From: SAR202 cluster bacterium
Lineage (GTDB): Bacteria; Chloroflexota; Dehalococcoidia; Lucifugimonadales; UBA2962
Length of the DNA stretch: 64,000 nt
Assembly: GCA_009392275.1 (NCBI GenBank)
Contig: VFGV01000020.1
Location: 34,563 to 98,562 of the forward strand
Direction of reading: 5' to 3'
The position numbers were made by a program, and so were the translations under genes. The notes beneath the pieces were generated by a model. That model did no database searches, was not told the origin of the DNA, and saw only the letters and a program-made list of their open reading frames with translations. Shown one piece after another: positions 26,464-34,786 of this stretch (position 1 is the first letter of the stretch; every line of letters begins with the position of its first letter).

Positions 26464-26539
26464 TGTGTTGTTAGAAATTTATTGTAGAAGATTTTATATA
26501 ATCAAACAAAGGAATATTCATTATTTACGAAATTAACGC

Positions 26540-28027
26540 ATGGCAAAAAATAAACATATATACATAATTGGAGCCGGGCCAGGAGGACTAGCCACAGGTA
26601 TTCTCTTGTCCAAATCAGGTGTAGATATAACTATATTAGAAAGGTCAAACACTGTAGGAGGTCGAACTTCATCAATATCAGAAAATGGCTTTAAATTCGA
26701 CCTGGGACCCACATTTTTTCTCTATCCGCAAGCTCTTGAAAAGATTTTTCAATCCGTTGGTCTTAATCTAATGGATGAAATAGAGATGGAACGACTTGAC
26801 CCTCAATACAGAATAATCTTTAAATCGGGCGGGCACATTGATGCTACAAACGACATAAAACTAATGAGCGATCAAATAAAGAATTTCGCTCCTGAAGATG
26901 CAAATGGCTTTAGTAAATTTATGGACGAAAACCGTGAAAAACTTGTAAAAATGGAACCATGTCTTACTAATCCATTTTTAAATATATTTTCATTAATTTC
27001 TCCACGTTTACTAAAACTACTGCCAATGGTTAAACCAAACCAAAGCCTTGATACATACTTGAAACGATTTTTTAAAGATCCACGTATAAGACTAGCTTTC
27101 AGTTTTCAGTCTAAATATTTAGGAATGTCTCCGTTCGTATGTCCTAGTTTATTTTCTATACTTTCATTCATTGAATATGAATATGGTATATATCATCCGA
27201 CAGGTGGCTGTAATGAAATCACCAAAGTCATGGCGCGGATAGCCAAGGAAAATGGAGTTGAAATCAAACTAAACGAGCCGGTCGAAGAAATACTTTTTGA
27301 TAAAAACAAAGCCACCGGGGTAAGAACAAATAAAGGAAATTATAGGGCCGATGCAATAGTGATGAATGCAGATTTCGCACGTGCGGCAAAGACTCTAATT
27401 CCAAACAGGAAAAGAAAACGATGGACAGATCAAAAAATCAGTAATAAAAACTTTTCGTGTTCGACATTTATGTTGTATCTAGGTATAGAAGGCCTTTATG
27501 ATGTCCCTCATCATAATATATATATTTCTGAAGATTACCAAAGCAATTTAGAAGATATAGAACGTCGGCATGTACTTAGTAAATTACCTTCATTTTACGT
27601 TCAAAATGCATGTGTAACTGATCCTTCATTAGCCCCTAAAGGAAATAGCACTTTATATGTATTAGTCCCAGTATCACATGAACATGAAAATATAGACTGG
27701 ACCGCAAATACAAGTAGTTATAGAAATCTGATAATACAAGAGTTAGAAAAGGTTGGGTTTACTAACTTAAAAAATAGAATTATTTATGAAAAAATAATTA
27801 CGCCTGCAAATTGGTCAAATCAGTACAACATTCACCTGGGTGCCACTTTTAATTTATCTCACAATTTGAAGCAAATGCTGTATCTCAGACCAAGAAACAG
27901 ATTTGAGGACTGTGAAGGAATATACCTTGTCGGCGGTGGAACTCACCCAGGCAGTGGATTACCAGTAATATTCGAGTCTGCTGGAATTACAAGTAAATTG
28001 ATAGCTGAAGATATCATCTTGAATTAG
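26540..28027 (+). CDS. Phytoene desaturase / carotenoid oxidoreductase (CrtI/CrtN-type)
   Basis: A 495-residue FAD-dependent amine-oxidase-fold protein. The N-terminal dinucleotide loop is IGAGPGGLATGILLSKSG, followed by GGRTSSI and LGPTFFLYP. The C-terminal signature is VGGGTHPGSGLPVIFESA, as in CrtI, CrtN and CrtD desaturases and isomerases. It probably desaturates or isomerises a carotene precursor at the membrane. Exact step unknown, since no crtB, crtY or other carotenoid gene is in the window. It is 8 kb from the B12/XRE light-type regulator. Its last 14 bases overlap the end of the convergent UbiB-like gene. Confidence 0.87.
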   Translation: MAKNKHIYIIGAGPGGLATGILLSKSGVDITILERSNTVGGRTSSISENGFKFDLGPTFFLYPQALEKIFQSVGLNLMDEIEMERLDPQYRIIFKSGGHIDATNDIKLMSDQIKNFAPEDANGFSKFMDENREKLVKMEPCLTNPFLNIFSLISPRLLKLLPMVKPNQSLDTYLKRFFKDPRIRLAFSFQSKYLGMSPFVCPSLFSILSFIEYEYGIYHPTGGCNEITKVMARIAKENGVEIKLNEPVEEILFDKNKATGVRTNKGNYRADAIVMNADFARAAKTLIPNRKRKRWTDQKISNKNFSCSTFMLYLGIEGLYDVPHHNIYISEDYQSNLEDIERRHVLSKLPSFYVQNACVTDPSLAPKGNSTLYVLVPVSHEHENIDWTANTSSYRNLIIQELEKVGFTNLKNRIIYEKIITPANWSNQYNIHLGATFNLSHNLKQMLYLRPRNRFEDCEGIYLVGGGTHPGSGLPVIFESAGITSKLIAEDIILN

Positions 28028-29231
28028 ATTTCCCATCTAATTTTACGAACTCTTTTATAAATGGCTTTATATCCTCCATTAAATTTGCTGAAGGATGAGA
28101 CCTCAAAACCATTCCATCCAGATACATCATACTTTTAATAATCGGGTACATACCTTTTGGGAAACTCATTCCAGCATTAACCGCTGCTTTTATAGTTTCC
28201 ATCATCTTTTGAGTAAAACTAGCTTCTTCAGCGGTAGCAATTTCAAATCCATAATAAATCCGTTCTAATCTTTTTTGTAATTCAACCGTATCAATTGTGA
28301 TTGATGACATACTTGCTAGTGAATTAACTGCGTTTTCATAATCATATTGACTAATAGAATCGAAGAATTTCAAGAGGCCTCCGCTCACAATTTTGTCTAC
28401 TCTTCCAATAACGCCTGTATCTAGAAACCAAATCTTATTTTTACTCAACATGATATTCCCACTGTGTGGATCACCGTGAAAAACTCCTGCGCCAAATATA
28501 AAAGATCCTACTGCCTGAAACACCCTAAGCATATCTTCATATTCTAATTTGCCAGCGATAATCAATTGCTCTACTGTCATTCCTTCAATTTTCTCCGAGA
28601 CCATAACTCTGGCATTAGAAAGATCCTTGTATATATGTGGAAATGCAACATGATCTAGATTTACTTGTTGACTCAAGATTTTAGATGCTGAAATTAGATT
28701 CGCTTGACCCTCTATTTCATTATTTAAATCCAGTTCAGATAATGTGTTCAGTTCTATTGCTTTCAATGCTCCTAATGGATCTGCGACTTGTTGCAATTTA
28801 GGCCTGACCAACAAAATGCTTTTTAATATTCGCTCTGCAGCAAGTATGTCCCGCCTGAAAGACTTTTCCCAATCATCTCGTACCAACTTAATTACTACTT
28901 GCTCTCCTGTTTTAAGAGTTGCTTCATGAACTTGCCCAATTGACGCCGATGCTAAAGGTAATCCACTAATGTGCTGGAAACTACTATGCCATCCTGAATT
29001 GACACTCTTTGTAAGCAGGTCTTTAAAGGTCTTTTTGTCTAACGACTTGGTATTAGAAAATAATTTTGATAACTCTTGACACCGCTCAAATGGAAGAACA
29101 TCAGGTCTTAATGCAAAAGTTTGAGCAACTTTCATAGACAGAAGACCTTGTCTCTGTATTCGGTCAGCATCAACGGGATGATGAAAGAAAATATTGTATA
29201 AAGTTTTTATTAATTTTATTTCTTGAATCAA
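28014..29231 (-). CDS. ABC1/AarF/UbiB atypical kinase family protein
   Basis: A 405-residue protein kinase-like ATPase. Landmarks are the nucleotide loop LASASIGQVHEA, the Lys in VVIKL, the catalytic segment VFHGDPHSGNIML and the metal-binding Asp in WFLDTGVIG. The family KxGQ inhibitory motif reads KVAQ (SMKVAQTFALRPD), with Gly replaced by Ala. UbiB-type proteins support ubiquinone or other isoprenoid lipid metabolism. Placement next to a carotenoid desaturase fits an isoprenoid role. The protein lacks the C-terminal membrane helices often seen in UbiB. Confidence 0.88.
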   Translation of the reverse strand: MIQEIKLIKTLYNIFFHHPVDADRIQRQGLLSMKVAQTFALRPDVLPFERCQELSKLFSNTKSLDKKTFKDLLTKSVNSGWHSSFQHISGLPLASASIGQVHEATLKTGEQVVIKLVRDDWEKSFRRDILAAERILKSILLVRPKLQQVADPLGALKAIELNTLSELDLNNEIEGQANLISASKILSQQVNLDHVAFPHIYKDLSNARVMVSEKIEGMTVEQLIIAGKLEYEDMLRVFQAVGSFIFGAGVFHGDPHSGNIMLSKNKIWFLDTGVIGRVDKIVSGGLLKFFDSISQYDYENAVNSLASMSSITIDTVELQKRLERIYYGFEIATAEEASFTQKMMETIKAAVNAGMSFPKGMYPIIKSMMYLDGMVLRSHPSANLMEDIKPFIKEFVKLDGKSNSR

Positions 29232-29316
29232 TTGTAATTAGCTAGTGATAAAGTCCTATAAATATTATTAATTGGAGTCAGGCTTAATAAGTTCATTTAC
29301 AATTAAATTATGACGA

Positions 29317-30411
29317 TTAGATCGTGGAGAGATTTGGTATGATTTGTTTAGAAAGAACTTCATGAGAGTTTTTCCAAAATCCCTTCGGGTTCCATTCATG
29401 CCCTATCGTAATTAGATATCCAAAACCACCGACATCCGAATATAATTTTCGAATTTTTTCTTCTACTTCATCTGCACTACCGACCAGCCATATATTGTCT
29501 ACTAAATATTGCAATGTAACATCTCGGTCTGGCATTTCTGGGTCGATTTTAAGTTGCTGAATCCGACCTGGAATTTTGGATAAAATCCGCAGAAAATATT
29601 CTTCATATGCAACTCCGATTGAACCTTCGATAGCTTCTTTTCGAGCTTCTTTTGTTGTATCACCGATGAGAACATCCCGAGCTATTCTCCAAGTTGATCT
29701 GCTTGGTGGATCTTTCCCCACATCCCGCGCACCTTTCTCAACAGATAACCATTGTGCTTTAAGCGAAGTCATTGGCAAAAAGTTAATCGACATTGGAATC
29801 CAACCTCTCCTACCTGCCATCTCTAAGGTCTTAGAATCTGGCCTAGAGCCGGCAACAGCAATCGGAGGGTGGGGTTGTTGATATGGTTTGACATGAAATG
29901 ACATACCAATTTCTTCCAATGGCTCGGTAATAGTAAAATCCCAAAACTCGGTTTTATACCGACCAGGATCAGGTTTATCCCACAGTTGAAGCACTGTATC
30001 TATTGCTTGTGCCGTCATTTTGCGATGATCTGTAGAATCAAGTTCAAACCCAGCAGCTTGAATATCTCCTGGAAATCCACCCGGCCCAACACCCCACATG
30101 AACCTACCCTTTAACATCTGATCTAATTGAGCTATACGGTGTGCGAGATGAAACGGATTGTGATTAGGCATGCAAGTAACCCCAGTACATAGTTTCATCG
30201 TTTTAGTTTCAGGAATAAGTCTGGCAATAATTAAATCTGGTGCCGGGATGTTTTCCCATCTAGAAGTATAATGCTCTCCCAACCATGTTTCACTATAACC
30301 AAGCTCATCCAATATTGAAAGTCGCTCTATGTCCATATCCAAAGTATCACTCCAGGCAGACACACCTGGTCGGTGAAGTGGCATTGTGAAATCACCTAAC
30401 AAAATGGACAT
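29317..30411 (-). CDS. LLM-class flavin-dependent oxidoreductase
   Basis: A 364-residue luciferase-like TIM-barrel monooxygenase. Landmarks are LDELGYSETWLGEHYT, KLCTGVTCMPNHNPFHLAHRIAQLD, GRFMWGVGPGG and HPPIAVAGSRPDS. Members use FMN or F420 and typically oxidise small organic compounds. The cofactor here is not decided. A second, clearly related LLM protein is at 41846-42928. AAAGGAAG lies at suitable distance upstream of the ATG. It is divergent from the SDR/CocE pair, which may share a catabolic role. Confidence 0.9.
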   Translation of the reverse strand: MSILLGDFTMPLHRPGVSAWSDTLDMDIERLSILDELGYSETWLGEHYTSRWENIPAPDLIIARLIPETKTMKLCTGVTCMPNHNPFHLAHRIAQLDQMLKGRFMWGVGPGGFPGDIQAAGFELDSTDHRKMTAQAIDTVLQLWDKPDPGRYKTEFWDFTITEPLEEIGMSFHVKPYQQPHPPIAVAGSRPDSKTLEMAGRRGWIPMSINFLPMTSLKAQWLSVEKGARDVGKDPPSRSTWRIARDVLIGDTTKEARKEAIEGSIGVAYEEYFLRILSKIPGRIQQLKIDPEMPDRDVTLQYLVDNIWLVGSADEVEEKIRKLYSDVGGFGYLITIGHEWNPKGFWKNSHEVLSKQIIPNLSTI

Positions 30412-30544
30412 TATAAATTTACTTCCTTTATTATTCCCCCACAGGCTTAATTTAATTGTATATCAATAAAGTTACTAATGATGTTTATATGGATCTTTTA
30501 TTCCAAGGTTCAAAATTAATTCTTCTTTAATATGGGAGTAAAAA

Positions 30545-31291
30545 ATGAGACTTAGAGAGAAAGTGGCAATAATTACAGGAGGATCGAGGGGGCAGGGCGC
30601 AGCTGAGGCAAAGCTTTTTGCAAAAGAGGGGGCATCTGTAATTATTGGAGATATTTTAGACAATGAAGGTAAAAAAGTTGCAGATGAAATAAAAAACAAC
30701 GGTGGTTCTGCAAAATATATCAGATTGGACGTTCAGAAAGAACTCGATTGGAACAATGCTGTCAAACTAGCTATTGAAACATATGGGAAACTAGATATAT
30801 TGGTTAATAACGCTGCTATTCTTACTTTGAGCACCATAGAAGAGACTACCAAAGAAGAGTGGGACAAAGTTATGGACATAAACATGTGGGGAATTGTTCT
30901 TGGTACGAAAGCTGTTTTGTCTGAAATGCGTAAAAGTGGTGGTGGATCAATAGTAAACATCTCGTCACTTTCAGCAATAATTGCTCAACCGTGGGCTGCT
31001 GCCTATCACGCATCTAAGGGTGCTGTCAGAATTCATACAAAAGAAGCTGCTCTAGAATTTGCGAAGGATAATATCCGGGTAAATTCTATACACCCAGGAG
31101 CTATCGATACGGATATGATCAGAGATGCTTACGGTATGGAGAGAGTATCTGAATATTTGGAACTTATTCCCTTAGGTCGCATGGGAAATTCTGAAGATAT
31201 TGCTAAAGGAGTTTTATTTCTAGCATCAGATGACTCTAGTTATATTACTGGCGCCGAACTTACTATCGATGGCGGCATATTAATTAAATAA
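30545..31291 (+). CDS. Short-chain dehydrogenase/reductase
   Basis: A 248-residue classical SDR: TGGSRGQGAAEA (a GxxxGxG variant with Gln), NNAAIL, catalytic Ser in ISSLSA and Y-H-A-S-K, then HPGAIDTDM. It is a full-length NAD(P)-dependent oxidoreductase of unknown substrate, with a GGGAG ribosome site. A CocE-type hydrolase starts 21 bases downstream, so the two are probably one operon and may act on the same compound. Confidence 0.9.
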   Translation: MRLREKVAIITGGSRGQGAAEAKLFAKEGASVIIGDILDNEGKKVADEIKNNGGSAKYIRLDVQKELDWNNAVKLAIETYGKLDILVNNAAILTLSTIEETTKEEWDKVMDINMWGIVLGTKAVLSEMRKSGGGSIVNISSLSAIIAQPWAAAYHASKGAVRIHTKEAALEFAKDNIRVNSIHPGAIDTDMIRDAYGMERVSEYLELIPLGRMGNSEDIAKGVLFLASDDSSYITGAELTIDGGILIK

Positions 31292-31312
31292 ATCATTTTA
31301 GGAGTCATTCAT

Positions 31313-33007
31313 ATGGTAGAAGTATTTAAACCGGCTCAGTTAAGGGTTGAGTATGACGTTAAAACAAAAATGCGAGACGATGTAAGTCTCTCTTCAGACA
31401 TATATTTTCCAATTGGCAGCGGTCCGTGGCCAGTCATACTCATAAGAACTCCCTACAATAATCAAATGCCCGAGCTAATTATTGAAAGCGCAACATATTT
31501 TGCGCAAAACGGGTATGTTGTCATATCTCAAGACGTCCGAGGTAGATTTGATTCCGATGGTAAGTTTGAGCCTTGGGTTAACGAATTTAACGATGGATAT
31601 GACACTATAGAGTGGATAGGTAAGCAAACTTGGTGCAACGGGAATGTTGGAATGCATGGCCCCTCATATGTGGGTAATGTTCAATGGCAAGCTGCAGCTA
31701 TGAATAGTGAATATTTGAAAGCTATTGTGCCGCGTGTTATTGGAGATAACTTACATGAAGCACCGCATTACCAGGGTGGAGCCTTACAACTCGGTTGGAC
31801 TGCTACTTGGTCATTTCGAATGGGTGGAAGAACTGCTCAAGACATAGATATTTATGACTGGACACAAGTTTTTCATACTCTTCCATTAAAAGATATACCC
31901 AAAACTTCAGGGAAAAATCTTAGTTTTTTCGATGATTGGATGAAACATCCCAGTTATGATGAATATTGGAAAACACTTGCCATAAAAGAAAGGTATTCTG
32001 ATATCAAAATACCAATACTGCAGATTGGTGGTTGGTATGATTTTTTTACCGCTGGTACTCTTAATAACTTCGTTGGAATGAAAGAAAATGGTGGGTCAGA
32101 ACTTGCACGGAAATACCAACGAGCAATAATGGGTCCATGGACCCATAGTTTTGTTGGAAAACTGACCTATGCCGGAAATACAGACTATAGTTCCACAGCT
32201 TCAATAGACCTATTGGAAATAGAATTGGCTTGGTTTGACCATTGGCTGAAAGAAGTGCAAAACGAAGCTGAGCTAGAGCCCCCACTAAAGCTTTTTATTA
32301 TGGGGTCAAATAAATGGCGTGATGAGTTCGAATGGCCATTAAAACGGACAAGTTTTACATCTTGGTATTTCCATTCAAATGGCAATGCTAATTCAGCAGC
32401 TGGCTTCGGTACTTTGTCTGCTGAGAAGCCAGATAAAGAAACGCCTGACCATTTTACTTATAATCCTATGTTTCCTGTACCAACTAAAGGAGGTTGCAAC
32501 TGTTGTGACCCACACATTATTCCGTGGGGGTCGTATGATCAAAGAGATGTGGAAGCCAGGTCTGATGTGCTCGTATACACTTCAGCCGAGTTAGATAAAC
32601 CCATGGAGGTCACAGGACCAATAACAGTTAAACTTTTTGCATCTAGTGACTGCCTAGACACAGATTTCACAGCTAAACTTGTCGATGTTTACCCTGATGG
32701 TAGAGCATTGAATTTATGCGATGGTATTATAAGGGCACGTTATAGAAACAGCACAGAGACAGCAGAGCTACTAGAACCAAATAAAATATACGAATTCACG
32801 ATCGACCTATGGCCAACAAGTAACTTATTTAAAAAGGGCCATAAGATCAGAGTTGATATATCATCCTCAAATTTCCCGAGATTTGATAGAAATACTAATA
32901 CCGGACTCGACAATAATAGCGACAGCGAATTGAAAATTGCTAAACAAACTGTCTATCATGAAACCGGATTATTATCGCAAATAATCTTGCCCGTAATCCC
33001 GAATTAA
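31313..33007 (+). CDS. CocE/NonD family hydrolase
   Basis: A 564-residue alpha/beta hydrolase of the X-Pro dipeptidyl-peptidase (S15) / cocaine-esterase class. The nucleophile S118 is in MHGPSYVGN, the acid is D243 in GGWYDFF and the base is H278 in MGPWTHSF. The C-terminal 230 residues form the jelly-roll domain of the family (VTGPITVKLFASSDCLDTDFTAKLVD region). It hydrolyses esters or amides; the substrate is unknown and no signal peptide is seen. AGGAG lies eight bases before the ATG. It is the second gene of the SDR operon. Confidence 0.92.
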   Translation: MVEVFKPAQLRVEYDVKTKMRDDVSLSSDIYFPIGSGPWPVILIRTPYNNQMPELIIESATYFAQNGYVVISQDVRGRFDSDGKFEPWVNEFNDGYDTIEWIGKQTWCNGNVGMHGPSYVGNVQWQAAAMNSEYLKAIVPRVIGDNLHEAPHYQGGALQLGWTATWSFRMGGRTAQDIDIYDWTQVFHTLPLKDIPKTSGKNLSFFDDWMKHPSYDEYWKTLAIKERYSDIKIPILQIGGWYDFFTAGTLNNFVGMKENGGSELARKYQRAIMGPWTHSFVGKLTYAGNTDYSSTASIDLLEIELAWFDHWLKEVQNEAELEPPLKLFIMGSNKWRDEFEWPLKRTSFTSWYFHSNGNANSAAGFGTLSAEKPDKETPDHFTYNPMFPVPTKGGCNCCDPHIIPWGSYDQRDVEARSDVLVYTSAELDKPMEVTGPITVKLFASSDCLDTDFTAKLVDVYPDGRALNLCDGIIRARYRNSTETAELLEPNKIYEFTIDLWPTSNLFKKGHKIRVDISSSNFPRFDRNTNTGLDNNSDSELKIAKQTVYHETGLLSQIILPVIPN

Positions 33008-33107
33008 GATTTCTATGAACTACAAATAACATCAAAATTTAATATCTGAGGTGTTTTGTTGTAGAATTTGCCTTCGAACAAAAACTAAACTCGAGGAACT
33101 TGATTTG

Positions 33108-34295
33108 ATGCGAGCAATCTTACTTTTCACAATACTCATTATATCTATGATCACCATGCTTAATTGCGGCGGATCAGACTCTAGTGGAACTGAAAATTCA
33201 AATAATAAAGATGACTCTATAGAGACGTCAGCAGACCGGTTTAAAGACGAACCAACAGATGCAGCTGTTAGTATGTCTCCTGGTGAATTTGTCAGAGTGG
33301 AAGATACTAAGGCAAAGAGAGCAGGATTAACTTCAGTTTTACTGAAAGACGGAACTGCAATGATATTTGGAGGTCGTACAGACGGAAGTGGAGGATTTTG
33401 GCTAAACTACAATTTCAGTACAGAAATGTTCAATGCTGAAACTGGTTCATGGACACTAAGCGGAGAAATGAATACTGCTCGTGCAGGGGCAATCGGCATA
33501 GTTTTTGAAAACGGAAGCGTACTGGCTGCGGGAGGAGAAGGTGAGCAGAATAAAGCGATTGGGTCTACTGAGCTTTGGGATCCTGCAACTGGAGAATGGT
33601 CTGAGATCGGAGCACTAAACGAAGAACGAGACACTACGGACGGTGTATTACTAAATAATGGGACCGTTTTAGTGGCAGGTGGCCGCAGTGAAGCTTACAG
33701 TCTTATGAATTCAGTTGAGATATTTGATCCTTCAACTAATCAATGGACTTTGATAAACCCCATGGCTGAAGCTAGAATTGGCCATACAACAACATTGCTT
33801 CAAGATGGACGCGTACTAGTTACTGGAGGAGGAAAAAAAGATGGACCATACCTTAAATCCGCTGAAATATATGATCCTTCTACAGGAGAATGGTCAGCTG
33901 GTGGGGAAATGAATTTAAGCAGAAGATCTCACACAGCTAGTTTACTGCAAGATGGTCGAGTACTAATATCGGGTGGTAGTGGAAAAAGAATGATTGCCGA
34001 AATCTGGGATCCAGCCGATATGTCATTCACCAAAACAGGAACTCTTAACATACCCAGAGCAGATCATGAAGCAGTAGTTTTGCAAGATGGTAGAGTATTG
34101 GTCTTGGGCGGAATTGGCAACCGTGATTCGGGCGAATTATGGGATGCTGAAACAGGGGAATGGATGATGTCTGGCGAGATGGAAGTAGGTAGATATGAAT
34201 TTGGGGCGACAATACTTCCGGATGGAACAGTTATAGTGGCAGGCGGTAATAGTTCTGAAGGAATGACAGCATCAGCAGAGATGTTCAAGCCATAG
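33108..34295 (+). CDS. Kelch-repeat lipoprotein
   Basis: A 395-residue exported protein. The signal peptide MRAILLFTILII...TMLNC ends in a lipobox Cys. An acidic spacer is followed by six or seven kelch blades of about 45-50 residues, each with an LxDGRVLVxGG strand and an E-(I/L)-(W/Y/F)-DP...W segment. It should fold as a beta propeller on the cell surface. Ligand unknown. The open frame begins at 33051, but the ATG at 33108 follows GAGGAA by nine bases and gives a clean signal peptide. A 21-bp hairpin terminator follows. Confidence 0.88.
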   Translation: MRAILLFTILIISMITMLNCGGSDSSGTENSNNKDDSIETSADRFKDEPTDAAVSMSPGEFVRVEDTKAKRAGLTSVLLKDGTAMIFGGRTDGSGGFWLNYNFSTEMFNAETGSWTLSGEMNTARAGAIGIVFENGSVLAAGGEGEQNKAIGSTELWDPATGEWSEIGALNEERDTTDGVLLNNGTVLVAGGRSEAYSLMNSVEIFDPSTNQWTLINPMAEARIGHTTTLLQDGRVLVTGGGKKDGPYLKSAEIYDPSTGEWSAGGEMNLSRRSHTASLLQDGRVLISGGSGKRMIAEIWDPADMSFTKTGTLNIPRADHEAVVLQDGRVLVLGGIGNRDSGELWDAETGEWMMSGEMEVGRYEFGATILPDGTVIVAGGNSSEGMTASAEMFKP

Positions 34296-34347
34296 TCTAA
34301 TTACTCTGTTTCCATCATACATTCAATACAATTTAACTTTTTGAAAC

Positions 34348-34398
34348 AAATTAAACGCTAAGGCAAAATTGATTGTTTTTTGCCTTAGCGTTTAATTT
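34348..34398. terminator. Bidirectional terminator behind the kelch gene
   Basis: A perfect 21-bp inverted repeat (34348-34368 with 34378-34398; core AAACGCTAAGGC/GCCTTAGCGTTT) around a nine-base loop, with A and T tracts. The right arm covers the stop codon of the convergent 114-residue gene, so the hairpin serves both transcripts. Confidence 0.85.
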
Positions 34399-34736
34399 CT
34401 TCTTAATAAGATATGCTTACGATTTTTAGTGTACGGCCTAACTTCATTAGCCCAACGACCTTTTTCAACAGCATCACTCCATTCCCGACTTATTAAAACT
34501 TCAGGACTTTCAACTTCATATATTGCTGTATGTTTAGGTTGATTGTCCACAACAATATTTTTGATATCGCCTCCAATAGCTAGTCTCAATTCCTCTGTTT
34601 TAAACCGAGCAATTGATATGACACCCGGAACTTCAGCTAAAAATGGAACATGCTCCGTGTCATACACCTCGTCAAAAACCTGCTGCTTATCAGATTCGAT
34701 ATTCATACTCGCCATAAATAAGTATTTGCTATTCAT
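34392..34736 (-). CDS. Small EthD-like/dimeric alpha-beta barrel protein
   Basis: A 114-residue protein with an opening strand (KYLFMASMNI), the acidic helix FDEVYDTEHVPFLAEVPGV and a second strand pair (ARFKTEE, HTAIYEVES). This pattern is that of ferredoxin-like dimeric alpha-beta barrel proteins such as EthD, which have a conserved H near the helix end. Function unknown. It is convergent with the kelch gene, its stop lies inside the shared terminator, and it follows the ABC transporter gene on the same strand by 50 bases. Confidence 0.7.
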   Translation of the reverse strand: MNSKYLFMASMNIESDKQQVFDEVYDTEHVPFLAEVPGVISIARFKTEELRLAIGGDIKNIVVDNQPKHTAIYEVESPEVLISREWSDAVEKGRWANEVRPYTKNRKHILLRRN

Positions 34737-34786
34737 TAATCATTCTCCATAATTTTGTTTAATCATTTTGAGAGAACCTTGAATCT

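Noticed and set aside
26078-26536. Plus-strand 152-residue frame over the second GNAT gene
   Set aside because: It is antisense to a clear acetyltransferase, and its composition is not protein-like.
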